DNA of 64,000 bases from Dehalobacter sp. 12DCB1 (GTDB lineage Bacteria > Bacillota > Desulfitobacteriia > Desulfitobacteriales > Syntrophobotulaceae): the NCBI RefSeq assembly GCF_004343605.1, contig NZ_POSF01000015.1, forward strand, positions 1-64,000, in the 5' to 3' direction. Position 1 is the first letter of the stretch. Every line of letters starts with the position of its first letter. A program made the translations under genes and the position numbers. This document shows positions 6,622-15,606 of the stretch, one piece after another. The notes below the pieces were generated by a model. That model was not told the origin of the DNA. It was given only the letters and a program-made list of their open reading frames with translations, and did not search any database.

Positions 6622-8586
6622 ATGAAAAGAATTAAGTCTGCTATGGCCGTTTTCCTGATTGGCGCAATGCTCGTATTATCCATAAATTCTCCGATTTCGG
6701 CTGACGATACTCAGAAGAGCATGACAATCTTGTTTACACATGATATGCATGACCATCTCTTGCCGGTCAAAGATGAACAAAACGGTGTAATCAAACAGTC
6801 CGGCGGATTTGCCAGACTCCAGAGCGCCATTACTGCCGGGAAAGAGAATGATCCGGATGCTTTGCTCGTCGATGCCGGAGATTATTCGATGGGAACACCA
6901 TTTCAAACGATTTTCCGGACAGACTCCCCGGAGCTTCGCGTGATGGGGCAGATGGGATATGATGCTGTAACTTTGGGCAATCACGAATATGACTACAGGG
7001 CATCCGGACTGGCCGACAGCTTGCAGTCAGCGGTGGCCGCCCGTAAAGCCGGAGAAGTTCTGCCGGAAATTGTTCAGGCCAATGTCTCGTTTCCCGCAAA
7101 ACAGGACGGCAGCCTAACCCCTTCACTCGCAGCTCTGCAGCAGGCTTATCAGGATTATGGGATCAAGGAATACACCGTCATTGAAAAGAAGGGTGTGAAG
7201 ATTGGCATTTTTGGTCTAATGGGGAAAGATGCAGCTTCCAATGCGCCAAAGGCAGAAGTGGAATTCACAGATCCTGTGGAAAATGCTAAACGGATTGTTT
7301 CCCTTTTAAAAAAGGAAAACGTTGATTTAATCGTCTGCTTATCCCATTGCGGAACATGGAAGGATGTAGCCGAATCTGAAGACCAGATCCTGGCAAAAAA
7401 GGTTCCGGATATCGATGTAATCATCAGTGGCCACACCCACACTAAAGTTGAAGTACCGATCATCGAAGGGAAAACATTGATTTGTTCCGCTGAAGACAGC
7501 TGCAAGAACCTCGGTGTCCTGCAAATTTCCCGGAAGTCCGGTACGGATTGGGAACTTGCCGCTTACCGGCTGCAGACGATTAATGAAAGCCTGCTTGACG
7601 ATCAGCAGGTTGCTGAAACTGTCAACCGCTTCAAGCAGCAGGTTCAGGACAAATTTTTTACACCGTTTCAGTTGAATTTTGATCAAGTGTTGGCAGAATC
7701 CCCTTATAACTTCCGGAAAGTCAACGATATTTTGAATACGCATCAGGAAGACCCTTTAGCCAACCTGATTTCTGATGCCTATGTTTATGCTGTGAAGAAG
7801 GCGGAGGCTTCAGACTATATTCCTGTGGATGTCGCAGTTGTACCTGCCGGGACGATCAGAGGTACCTTTTTTAAGGGGGCCATTACAGCTGCCGACGCCT
7901 TTAGCGTAAGCTCCCTCGGGACCGGACCGGATAATATTCCAGGGTATCCGCTGGTTTCTGTCTATTTAACCGGCCAGGAGTTAAAGACCCTGTGCGAAGT
8001 AGATGCCTCAATCTCATCGATGATGGCTGAAGCTCAGTTGTTTATGTCAGGTATTGATTTCACGTATAATCCGAACCGGATGATATTCAATAAGGTCACT
8101 AACGCCGTATTGCAGAAACCGGACGGCTCTGTTGAAGAAATTGACGATACCAAATTATACAGGGTAGTTGCCGGTTTGTATTCTGCTCAGATGCTTTCGA
8201 TTGTCGGCGATAAATCTTTCGGTCTGTTGTCCATTGTACCCAAAACAGAAGAGGGTACGCCGGTTACCGACTTTGAAACCCGGATCGTCAGAGACGCAGC
8301 CGGAAATAATACCGAAGTTAAAGAATGGCAGGCACTCGCCTTATATCTTCAGTCATTTGCCAAAGTCGGCGGAGTTCCAACGATTCCCGATGATTACAGC
8401 AGTGTACTTGGAAGAAAAGTGGCTGACAACAGCCACAATCCAATATCCCTGCTCAGTAATCCGAACAAAATTACCCTGACGGTCTACGCTGTAGTTCTTG
8501 TTGTCCTAGCGCTGATTAGTTTTGCGATTTACAGGATCGCTACCCGCCGTAAACGTTTGACCCAAACCAAACATAAATCTGTTTAA
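6622..8586 (+). CDS. membrane-anchored 5'-nucleotidase/2',3'-cyclic phosphodiesterase (UshA-like)
   Basis: About 654 residues. The signal peptide (MKRIKSAMAVFLIGAMLVLSI) is followed by a calcineurin-like metallophosphatase domain with the metal ligands in FTHDMHDHLLP, DAGDYSMG, LGNHEYDY, LSHCGTW and SGHTHTKVE. A 5'-nucleotidase C-terminal substrate domain follows (about residues 345-560), then a single C-terminal membrane helix (LTVYAVVLVVLALISFAIY) with a basic stop-transfer tail. The enzyme would hydrolyse nucleotides outside the membrane for salvage. Three in-frame ATGs occur at 6607, 6619 and 6622; GAGGGGG lies at 6609-6615, so 6619 or 6622 is preferred. A terminator follows at 8611. The adenine deaminase at 43.6 kb could act in the same salvage pathway. 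Confidence 0.9.
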   Translation: MKRIKSAMAVFLIGAMLVLSINSPISADDTQKSMTILFTHDMHDHLLPVKDEQNGVIKQSGGFARLQSAITAGKENDPDALLVDAGDYSMGTPFQTIFRTDSPELRVMGQMGYDAVTLGNHEYDYRASGLADSLQSAVAARKAGEVLPEIVQANVSFPAKQDGSLTPSLAALQQAYQDYGIKEYTVIEKKGVKIGIFGLMGKDAASNAPKAEVEFTDPVENAKRIVSLLKKENVDLIVCLSHCGTWKDVAESEDQILAKKVPDIDVIISGHTHTKVEVPIIEGKTLICSAEDSCKNLGVLQISRKSGTDWELAAYRLQTINESLLDDQQVAETVNRFKQQVQDKFFTPFQLNFDQVLAESPYNFRKVNDILNTHQEDPLANLISDAYVYAVKKAEASDYIPVDVAVVPAGTIRGTFFKGAITAADAFSVSSLGTGPDNIPGYPLVSVYLTGQELKTLCEVDASISSMMAEAQLFMSGIDFTYNPNRMIFNKVTNAVLQKPDGSVEEIDDTKLYRVVAGLYSAQMLSIVGDKSFGLLSIVPKTEEGTPVTDFETRIVRDAAGNNTEVKEWQALALYLQSFAKVGGVPTIPDDYSSVLGRKVADNSHNPISLLSNPNKITLTVYAVVLVVLALISFAIYRIATRRKRLTQTKHKSV

Positions 8587-8610
8587 ACCTCTTATTTAAG
8601 CATTATTTTG

Positions 8611-8640
8611 GCCAGAAAGAATTCTGGCTTTAATTTTTAA
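8611..8640 (+). terminator. intrinsic terminator after the 5'-nucleotidase gene
   Basis: GCCAGAA (8611-8617), loop AGAA, TTCTGGC (8622-8628), then TTTAATTTTT. Confidence 0.75.
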
Positions 8641-8800
8641 GGCAAATTTTAAGGCTGAAAAGAAAGAAAGTTCCAGTGATAAGCAGGAATTTGCCTGGGT
8701 TCCCAAGAACATTTTTTACGATAGGGAACTATTATTATCAGAATAACCTAATGTGCAAGGATAGATTGATGTTTTGGTGTCATTAGGGTGAGGTGTAAAA

Positions 8801-9955
8801 ATGGCGGAAACGATTCGTTTTGTGCATTGTGCCGGATTTCAATTTGACAGCCGTTCCTGGGAAGGCCCGCCTTCCTGGTCAGCAATGCGCAATCAAGACT
8901 TATGGCAGACTTTCGAAACCGTCCTGACATTATGTCAAAAAGAGAAAGCAGACTTTCTGTTTGTAACAGGCGACTTATTTGATCAGGAATACACCCGTAA
9001 AGAAACAGTCGAACGTGTCTACTGTTCGTTCTCCAGATTGAAGGACACCTATGTCTGTATCACGCCTGGGGATCAGGATCCTTTGGTCATCTCTTCCGCC
9101 TACCGTTTTGCTGAATGGCCTGATAATGTTCATATCTTTGCAGGGGGCATCAGCCATATTGAAATTCCGGCCAAAAGAACTGTCATCTATGGCTCGGGAT
9201 GGACGAATTACCGTCAGGAGCGGATTGATTTGGGGATGATTCAATCTGTCTTACACAATGTGCCCATCCAGATGATGCTGCTCCATGCAGAGATAGCGTC
9301 CCCACGAAATACGGATGGGTTTATTCCTCTGGAACCAGAGGCGATTATAGCGAGTGGTTTAACTTATCTGGCGTTAGGGCATCAGCAGAAATTCAGTGGG
9401 CTGCATCAGGCTGGTGATACTTTATGGGCGGATTGCGGATACCCTGAGGCCCGGAGTTTTCGGGACAGCGGACCGCATGGCGTACTTTTCGGAGAAACAG
9501 ACGGAAAATTAACGCGGGTCGATTTTGTGGAACTTGGCAGGCGGAGCTATATTGAGAAATTCTGGCCGCAGGCGGTTGAACCGAAAGAAATTGCTATCAC
9601 GCTTTTAGCGGATACAACAAAAGAAGAAAGGCAAAGAGATTTGTTCCGGATTACTCTGTCTGGGCCATTTCCGGATCCGGAAAATACAATCCAGGTTTTA
9701 CAGAAGCTTCTGTCTGAAGACTTCAGCTACTTTGAGGTTTATCATACATCTCAATCTGATTCGGTCCTCAGCGATGATAGCAGCGTTACAAGGCGTAAAG
9801 CCAGTGGTTTCCCGGATTTAATCGAAGTATTCAGGAATGAGACCCGAAAACGCCTTTCTTCTGAGAACCGGCCTGAAGAACAGCGGCGCTGGGAATTGGT
9901 TCAGAAAATTGGGTTGGCTGCAATCAGTCAGGGACGGGAAGATTATGAGGATTGA
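8801..9955 (+). CDS. SbcD/YhaO-like metallophosphoesterase with lost catalytic residues
   Basis: 384 residues in the size and layout of YhaO/SbcD/Mre11 nuclease subunits. The fold is recognisable: RFVHCAGFQFD where FLHTADWHLG is expected, FVTGDLFD, ITPGDQDP where GNHD is expected, LLHAEI, and ALGHQQKF where GHIH is expected. Of the Mre11-type metal ligands, Asp58, His162 and His194 remain, but the first Asp is Gly12, the first His is Gln14, the Asn is Asp91 with His to Gln at 92, and the last His is Gln196. Two-metal nuclease activity is therefore unlikely, and a structural or DNA-binding role is inferred. It overlaps the SbcC-like gene by 11 bp, so the two form a complex-encoding operon. The ATG at 8801 follows GTGAGGTG. 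Confidence 0.82.
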   Translation: MAETIRFVHCAGFQFDSRSWEGPPSWSAMRNQDLWQTFETVLTLCQKEKADFLFVTGDLFDQEYTRKETVERVYCSFSRLKDTYVCITPGDQDPLVISSAYRFAEWPDNVHIFAGGISHIEIPAKRTVIYGSGWTNYRQERIDLGMIQSVLHNVPIQMMLLHAEIASPRNTDGFIPLEPEAIIASGLTYLALGHQQKFSGLHQAGDTLWADCGYPEARSFRDSGPHGVLFGETDGKLTRVDFVELGRRSYIEKFWPQAVEPKEIAITLLADTTKEERQRDLFRITLSGPFPDPENTIQVLQKLLSEDFSYFEVYHTSQSDSVLSDDSSVTRRKASGFPDLIEVFRNETRKRLSSENRPEEQRRWELVQKIGLAAISQGREDYED

Positions 9956-12248
9956 TAAGATCGGGTTTCAGGGTCATCCACTGCTCGGGGATGCAGAGTG
10001 GTCCTTGCCCGAGGATTTTACGGTGCTGTATCTGGAGGAACCCGGACTGGGAAAAGCTTTGTGTCAATTACTGCAGGAATACTATGACGACCGGGTGTCA
10101 TTAGCACCATCGGACAAGCAGAAAAGACAAGGATTGGCAGAAATCTTGCTTTCCGGTGAACAAACAGGCTTGGATATGACTTTTGAGGCAATCCGGCAGA
10201 GCGGTTTTATTGTCTGGCCGGATTGCAATAAGCATGAGCTATACCGACGGGTCTCCAACCTTCAGCAGGTCGGAAATGAAGAGCTTTCCCTGGCACGGGT
10301 GCGTGATGCTCTGGCCAGGGCTAAAGAACGCGTCGAAGAACAGGCGGATGGAATGGCTCAGGTCAAAGCCGAATATGATGCGTTAAGACGAGATTGGGAA
10401 GAAGCAAACCACCGGCAGGAGGAACAGCGTTTTCTACAGATCAAAATCAAGAACCTGCAGGCTGAACAGCATCTCCTGACGGAAAAAATTGCTGAGATGG
10501 AAAAGGTTCAACAGCGTCTTAGCATCCTGAGAGAGAACCCTGATTACCGGGAATTACGCCGTCTGCAGGGTGAACTGGCCCGCCTCGAAGAACTGCGCAG
10601 GGATACCGGGATTCGATTTACGGCCGTTGTTCAGGATAAACAGGTCAACTGGGACATGATTGAAGGTTTGCGGGAAGAGTGTTATGCCTGGGCCTTGATT
10701 CAAAAAGAGGCAGAACAGGGCGAAGCTTTGATCACCCGGCAGACTCGGGCCATTCATGAGCTTCAGGATTCACTAACATCATCCGGCTATCGGCAAATAC
10801 CGGAAAATGAGGAGCAGTACTTACGCAGCGCCGAAGAAGAGCTTCGTGCAGCGCAGAAGGAGCTTGAAGGCTTTGCCGGTTTGGCTGATACCGTGAAGGA
10901 ACTGGAAAGGTCTCTTCTTGAAGAAAAAGCCAAGCTCAAAAAATATGTGCTGATCGCCGGTGTGACTGACAAAGACCGACATTCACTTGACCGATCATAC
11001 ATACGTCTGAAAAAATGGCAGGACTCTGTCTTAGGACGCATGATTGACCGCAGGTTCATCCGGCGATTCGGCGCAGTCAGTGTCGGAGACCGATTGGCTT
11101 CACGTCTGACAAAGCTTCTGCAAAAATATCAGGCTGCAGACTATCAAGAATTCATGCAGCAGATCGAAGCGTATTGGAATCAGAAACAGGCCGTTGACCA
11201 GCTGCAGAAGGATTATAACGTGGTTAGGAAAAAAGCTGCAAGGAAAGAAGAACTGCTCAGAATCATCCTGTCCCGCGGTCAGCAGCTGCAACAAGCTTTT
11301 AAGATGGTTAATGCAGCCGATTTCTCGTCCTGGAAAAACGGTTGGGACGAATACCAGCAGAAAACCATTCAGATCGTTGGTATGCTGGAGGCCTTGGAGG
11401 TGCAGGGCGGACAGCAAGAGGAAACAGAACAGAAACTGCAGGAATATGCATCACAACTGCGCGAAAAATTGCAGAACCGGATCTCGTCTGATGCCGATAT
11501 CGACGAGGTCCTTGAGGCCGTACTGCTGATTGCGCGTGAACTGCGAATCAAAGAAGAAACTGAAAAAGAATATGATTTGCTGAAAAAACAGTATGATATC
11601 ACCTTAAATAAGCGAAACCTGGATCATTTGTCCAGAACTTTGGAGCCGCTTGCAGAACTGGAACGTGAAGAATGTCTGCCGGAAAAAGAAAGGCTGGCTG
11701 CCCAGGAGGCTTCCCGGCAGGCCCTTTCAGAGAAAAGCAGCCAGCTTCTGAAGGCCCGTAAAGACCTTCAGGATAGTCAGGCTGTGAAAATGGACCCTGC
11801 CTTGGAGAAAAAACTTGGGAATGTAAAACAGCAATGGCAGACCTATCAGGAATTACAGCATACCCTTGATGATACGACGGAGCTACTTGAAGCCTCGCTG
11901 CAAAAATGGCAGACGGAGAATGGCATCCTTTTAAAAATAAAAGCACAGCGGTTTTTGAGCCGGACATTTTCGTTGACCCTGTCGGATAAAAAAGAAATCA
12001 TGATGGCCAAAGCCTATCCGTATTATTTTGCTTACCGTCTGGCCCTTGCCGAAGCTGCCCTTGAGGAAAGCAGCACCGAGATCCCCTTGTTCTTCCTGTC
12101 CGGAACAATGAACGGAACCGAGGAATTTTGGAAGAAGGCGCTGGTGTGTCTGCAGGAACTATCACGCTTCCGCCAGGTTATTTTCTGCACAGCGGATGCC
12201 AGGCTACAGAAAATTGCCGATCAGCTCTGCAGCAATAAATGCATGTAA
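9945..12248 (+). CDS. SbcC/YhaN-like coiled-coil ATPase with degenerate Walker motifs
   Basis: 767 residues from ATG 9945, inside the last codons of the partner gene. The N-terminus (MRIDKIGFQG...) and the C-terminus form the two halves of an SMC/Rad50-type head; residues about 110-640 are coiled coil with a break near LGRMIDRRFIRRFGAVS. There is no CxxC zinc hook, as in YhaN. The Walker A position reads EEPGLGKALC, so the Ser/Thr after Lys37 is Ala. The signature region reads LTLSDKKEIMMAKAY and the Walker B/D-loop region IPLFFLSGTMNGTEEF, lacking the usual acidic pair. The surrounding FAYRLALAEA and RQVIFCTAD still align with YhaN. ATP hydrolysis is probably lost or much altered. Both subunits appear to have degenerated together while staying open and long. 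Confidence 0.8.
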   Translation: MRIDKIGFQGHPLLGDAEWSLPEDFTVLYLEEPGLGKALCQLLQEYYDDRVSLAPSDKQKRQGLAEILLSGEQTGLDMTFEAIRQSGFIVWPDCNKHELYRRVSNLQQVGNEELSLARVRDALARAKERVEEQADGMAQVKAEYDALRRDWEEANHRQEEQRFLQIKIKNLQAEQHLLTEKIAEMEKVQQRLSILRENPDYRELRRLQGELARLEELRRDTGIRFTAVVQDKQVNWDMIEGLREECYAWALIQKEAEQGEALITRQTRAIHELQDSLTSSGYRQIPENEEQYLRSAEEELRAAQKELEGFAGLADTVKELERSLLEEKAKLKKYVLIAGVTDKDRHSLDRSYIRLKKWQDSVLGRMIDRRFIRRFGAVSVGDRLASRLTKLLQKYQAADYQEFMQQIEAYWNQKQAVDQLQKDYNVVRKKAARKEELLRIILSRGQQLQQAFKMVNAADFSSWKNGWDEYQQKTIQIVGMLEALEVQGGQQEETEQKLQEYASQLREKLQNRISSDADIDEVLEAVLLIARELRIKEETEKEYDLLKKQYDITLNKRNLDHLSRTLEPLAELEREECLPEKERLAAQEASRQALSEKSSQLLKARKDLQDSQAVKMDPALEKKLGNVKQQWQTYQELQHTLDDTTELLEASLQKWQTENGILLKIKAQRFLSRTFSLTLSDKKEIMMAKAYPYYFAYRLALAEAALEESSTEIPLFFLSGTMNGTEEFWKKALVCLQELSRFRQVIFCTADARLQKIADQLCSNKCM

Positions 12249-12289
12249 CTAGCAATATCTAACATTGAGGCAAATAACAGGGAGGCAGT

Positions 12290-13417
12290 TTGAATAAATT
12301 AGCAGGTCTAGTAGATAAATCGAAAAATATTCAAGAGAAACCGTCAGAGATTGCTGCGTTATTATTGACCTGGTATGACCAAAATAAAAGGGATCTGCCC
12401 TGGAGAAGAACGAACGACCCCTATGCGGTTTGGTTATCGGAAATCATGCTTCAGCAAACACGGGTCGATACGGTTATAGATTATTACCTGAGGTTCCTGG
12501 AACGGTTCCCGGATATTTGCAGCCTGGCTGATGCAGATGAAGAAGACGTTTTAACCCTATGGAAAGGTCTCGGCTACTACCGTCGGGCCAGGAACCTTCA
12601 TCAGGCTGCCATCGCGGTCCGCGATAGGTACAGCGGGAATTTTCCGCGCACTTTTCCGGAAATCCGTATTTTACCAGGAATCGGTGACTATACGGCTGGG
12701 GCTATCGCAAGCATTGCTTACAATCTGCCTTATCCGGCTGTCGACGGGAATGTACTGCGGGTCGCAACCCGTCTTCTAGGACTTGAAGATGACATCAGCC
12801 AGCAAAAAATCCAAAAGCAAATTGCTGAAATCATCAAAGAGATGATTCCCAAGGAAAGGGCAGGAGATTTTACCCAGGCGCTGATGGAACTTGGCGCAAT
12901 GTGCTGTACACCCAATACTCCCGGTTGCCGGGACTGTCCCTGGCGTACCGTCTGTACTGCCCATCGTACGCACAGGGAGACTGTCCTGCCGGTTAAGAAG
13001 AAAGCAAAAAAAGCAACCTGCTTCAATTACTGGACGGCGCTTGTCTGTAACGACGGGGATATTCTGATGGAGTACCGTAGCAATACACAGCTGCTTGGCA
13101 ACATGTGGGGACTGCCGCTCGTCCGAAAGGAATCTGGTTCATCTGCGGAAGAACTGTTCCATCGCGACTGGGAGTTAGATCTCGAACCTATTAAATACTT
13201 GGGCAGCGTTCAACATGTTTTCACACATCAGGTCTGGCAAATGGATGTTATTTTGTTTTCGCTCAAGCCGGACTCAGAAGTAAAATCAGGGCTTGCTTGG
13301 ATTTCCCGGGAGAGACTAAAGGACCTCCCGATTCCAAAGGCATTTCAAAAAGTACTTGAGCTAATGAATAATGGCGTCGTCCCAGTCTGTCCAGTTGGGA
13401 TCGATATTAATGATTGA
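12290..13417 (+). CDS. mutY: A/G-specific adenine glycosylase MutY
   Basis: 375 residues. MutY removes adenine mispaired with 8-oxoguanine. The helix-hairpin-helix GPD domain has catalytic Glu51 in WLSEIMLQQTRVDTV and the HhH-Asp block LPGIGDYTAGAIASIAY...PAVDGNVLRV. The four Cys of the 4Fe-4S loop lie in CCTPNTPGCRDCPWRTVC. The C-terminal third is the NUDIX-like 8-oxoG recognition domain (MEYRSNTQLLGNMWGLPLV; HVFTHQVWQMDVI). Translation starts at TTG 12290, four bases after GGAGG. It follows the SbcC-like gene by 41 bp and ends in a terminator. Confidence 0.95.
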   Translation: MNKLAGLVDKSKNIQEKPSEIAALLLTWYDQNKRDLPWRRTNDPYAVWLSEIMLQQTRVDTVIDYYLRFLERFPDICSLADADEEDVLTLWKGLGYYRRARNLHQAAIAVRDRYSGNFPRTFPEIRILPGIGDYTAGAIASIAYNLPYPAVDGNVLRVATRLLGLEDDISQQKIQKQIAEIIKEMIPKERAGDFTQALMELGAMCCTPNTPGCRDCPWRTVCTAHRTHRETVLPVKKKAKKATCFNYWTALVCNDGDILMEYRSNTQLLGNMWGLPLVRKESGSSAEELFHRDWELDLEPIKYLGSVQHVFTHQVWQMDVILFSLKPDSEVKSGLAWISRERLKDLPIPKAFQKVLELMNNGVVPVCPVGIDIND

Positions 13418-13422
13418 AAAAA

Positions 13423-13445
13423 TCCTGCCGATGCAGGAATTTTCA
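13423..13445 (+). terminator. intrinsic terminator after mutY
   Basis: TCCTGC (13423-13428), loop CGAT, GCAGGA (13433-13438), then ATTTTCATTT. Confidence 0.65.
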
Positions 13446-13488
13446 TTTAGGAATGTATATCATCGGCCTCCATATGATTTGTTTTTTG

Positions 13489-13497
13489 TGGTATAAT
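13489..13497 (+). promoter_or_regulatory. extended -10 promoter of the AEC permease gene
   Basis: TGGTATAAT is a TGn-extended -10 hexamer located about 55 bp before the GTG start. No good -35 box is visible, which extended -10 promoters can do without. Confidence 0.5.
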
Positions 13498-13552
13498 AAT
13501 TCGCTATATAACCTTCGTAAAATATTTAGTCTAATACATTGGAGAGAGAAAA

Positions 13553-14488
13553 GTGGAACTACAAGGCGTCTATAACCAACTTGGAATTTTGTTTTTAACG
13601 ATTCTGCTGGGTTATGTCCTGGCCAAAGTGAAAATTATCTCGCCGGCAGCGACCCAGGTTTTTTCTAAATTTGTCCTGACAATTGCACTCCCGGCCTTGA
13701 TCCTGTCTGGGATGAGAGTTTCTTTTACAACAGAGAGGTTACATACGGCACTTTTTGTTTTCCTGCTTACGATACCCTGTTACGGTCTTGCCTTTCTTGT
13801 CGGAAAACTAACAGCGAGGATCCTGACCAAAGATCTAACCAGAAAATCCGTCTTTAATTTTGGAATTGTCTTTGCAAATACAGGCTTTTTAGGCTTTCCG
13901 ATATTTCAGGCACTCTATGGCAAAGAAGCAATATTTTATGCCGCGATCTACAATATTATGTTTAACTTGTTGCTGTATACGCTCGGTATCAAGATCATGA
14001 ATACGAATAAAACCGAGCATACAAGACTAGACCTGAAAAAGATTATTAATCCTGGAGTGGGAGCGAGTGTCATCGGATTCATTTTATTTATCACCGCCGT
14101 TCCGCTGCCTGAATTCATGACCGGCACGATTGATGCGATCGGAAATACCTGTGTTCCTCTGTCCATGCTGACCATTGGGGCAACCTTAAGTGAACTACCG
14201 CTTCAAAAGATGTTTAGTGATATCGGTATTTATATCCTGTCGGTCGTCAGATTGCTCGTGATGCCGTTATTAACCCTGGTTTTGGTCAAATATATCTTTC
14301 AGATTGATCAGATGTGGCTGATTGCTATACCGGTCATCATGGCCGGTATGCCTATCGCGACCAATACGGTTTTAATGGCGATTGAATATAAAAATAATGC
14401 ACATCTGGCATCGCAGACGGTGCTGATTTCAACCTTGCTTAGCTGTTTATCGATTCCATTGCTGATACTTATACTGTCTCATTTTTAA
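13553..14488 (+). CDS. AEC-family (auxin efflux carrier-like) permease
   Basis: A 311-residue integral membrane protein with about ten predicted helices in two halves, the usual AEC arrangement. Typical family features are GYVLAKVKIISP at the first helix, KFVLTIALPALIL, FGIVFANTGFLGFPIFQALYG in the middle, and MLTIGATLSELPL and AGMPIATNTVLMAIEY in the second half. Bacterial members export or import small carboxylates such as malate or malonate, but the substrate cannot be read from sequence. The GTG start at 13553 follows GGAGAGAGAAAA. It is monocistronic, with its own promoter at 13489. Confidence 0.88.
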   Translation: MELQGVYNQLGILFLTILLGYVLAKVKIISPAATQVFSKFVLTIALPALILSGMRVSFTTERLHTALFVFLLTIPCYGLAFLVGKLTARILTKDLTRKSVFNFGIVFANTGFLGFPIFQALYGKEAIFYAAIYNIMFNLLLYTLGIKIMNTNKTEHTRLDLKKIINPGVGASVIGFILFITAVPLPEFMTGTIDAIGNTCVPLSMLTIGATLSELPLQKMFSDIGIYILSVVRLLVMPLLTLVLVKYIFQIDQMWLIAIPVIMAGMPIATNTVLMAIEYKNNAHLASQTVLISTLLSCLSIPLLILILSHF

Positions 14489-14564
14489 AAACCTATTTTA
14501 TAAAATGTATAGAATAGCCATAATTTGGATAAAATGATCCTATATCATGTAAGGGAGGATCTGT

Positions 14565-14657
14565 ATGGGCGACAAAAATCCAAAAAATATTAAGAAACAG
14601 AAAAAGAAAAGAACGGAAAAGAAACCAGAAACGCTTAATCCAGAAAATAATCTGTAG
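14565..14657 (+). CDS. 30-residue lysine-rich small protein
   Basis: A 30-residue reading frame, MGDKNPKNIKKQKKKRTEKK onward ending LNPENNL, with a strong ribosome binding site (AAGGGAGGAT, 8 bases before ATG) and a clear terminator 44 bp downstream. About 40 percent of residues are Lys or Arg, so a nucleic-acid or ribosome contact is plausible. Similar tiny MGDK-type basic proteins are known as conserved hypotheticals in Firmicutes; no function is established. It was found by reading the gap between the permease and PilZ genes. Confidence 0.65.
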   Translation: MGDKNPKNIKKQKKKRTEKKPETLNPENNL

Positions 14658-14700
14658 AATTTGCAACGATAAAACTCAATATTTCTGCATTGTTTTTAAC

Positions 14701-14745
14701 AATACCAGAGTTTCCAAATTAATGTTTGGACTCTGGTATTTTTTT
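14701..14745 (+). terminator. strong intrinsic terminator
   Basis: AATACCAGAGT with ACTCTGGTATT forms the outer stem and CCAAA/TTTGG the inner stem, followed by a T-run to 14745. It ends the small Lys-rich gene transcript. Confidence 0.85.
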
Positions 14746-14883
14746 ATCCGGACAAATCCGTCGCATATTATTCGCAAATTTTTGCGGGTATATTCGTTGT
14801 GGTTCTATCCAACATCATGTAAAATGGTATTTATCAGGAAAAACGCATCACATGATTTTCAAACTGTTTCATGAGGTGATTGG

Positions 14884-15606
14884 ATGGAAGTCTTTCAGGA
14901 AAAACGAAAGTATTTCCGCGTCGATTTGATTCATGATATTCCGGCCACAGCAAAAATTTCCGCGATTAACAACCAGAAGGTCGAAGTGGAGAAAACATTT
15001 CCGATTACAATCCTAGATTTGAGCACAGGCGGGATATATGCTTTTATCCCCGTGGATATTCCCGTCAATATTGTCATCATCGATATCATGTTTACGTTTG
15101 AAAATGAAGAATTCTCATTTAATGCGTTGATTATCCGCAAGACCCCCAAAGATGACGGCTTTGAATACGGGATGAAGTTCCTTTTTCACTCCCAGAAAGA
15201 TGAAAGCCGGATCACCCGATGTCTGAATCAATATAAAATCAAGCATACCCGCTTTATGAAGATTCAGCTTGATTTACGCAAACAGAAATACATCGGATGC
15301 TTTGTCAAGGTCCTAGAGCTGATCGAAGAACCGGCTTGTCTGATTACGAGCCGACGGATCGTTGTCGCCACAAATAAAGCAGCGCAAGAAAGCGGTGTCA
15401 AACTTGGCGAACGCTGTTATTCCACGGTCGCCAAACGGCATCGTGCCTGTCCATTTTGCCTGCTGGAAGACGCCCAAAAAGCGGACCGTCTTCTTGAGGC
15501 AAATGCCGTTGTGCAGGAACAAAGCTGTAAGGCCCGCTGGTTATACCTCGAGGATCATTACATGATCCACTATTTCACGCGAAAGGAAGGATTGAAAGAT
15601 GAATGA
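14884..15606 (+). CDS. PilZ-domain c-di-GMP receptor with C-terminal PAS-like Cys-rich domain
   Basis: 240 residues. Residues about 5-105 are a PilZ domain with the c-di-GMP-binding motifs EKRKYFRVDL (RxxxR) and LDLSTGGIY ([D/N]xSxxG). Residues about 140-235 resemble a small PAS module of the type that carries a Cys motif (GERCYSTVAKRHRACPFC), found in several sensor proteins; a redox or metal role for the Cys residues is possible. The protein has no membrane segment. ATG 14884 follows GAGGTGATTGG. Its stop overlaps the ATG of the XRE-cupin gene by 8 bp, so c-di-GMP sensing and that regulator are co-expressed. Confidence 0.8.
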   Translation: MEVFQEKRKYFRVDLIHDIPATAKISAINNQKVEVEKTFPITILDLSTGGIYAFIPVDIPVNIVIIDIMFTFENEEFSFNALIIRKTPKDDGFEYGMKFLFHSQKDESRITRCLNQYKIKHTRFMKIQLDLRKQKYIGCFVKVLELIEEPACLITSRRIVVATNKAAQESGVKLGERCYSTVAKRHRACPFCLLEDAQKADRLLEANAVVQEQSCKARWLYLEDHYMIHYFTRKEGLKDE

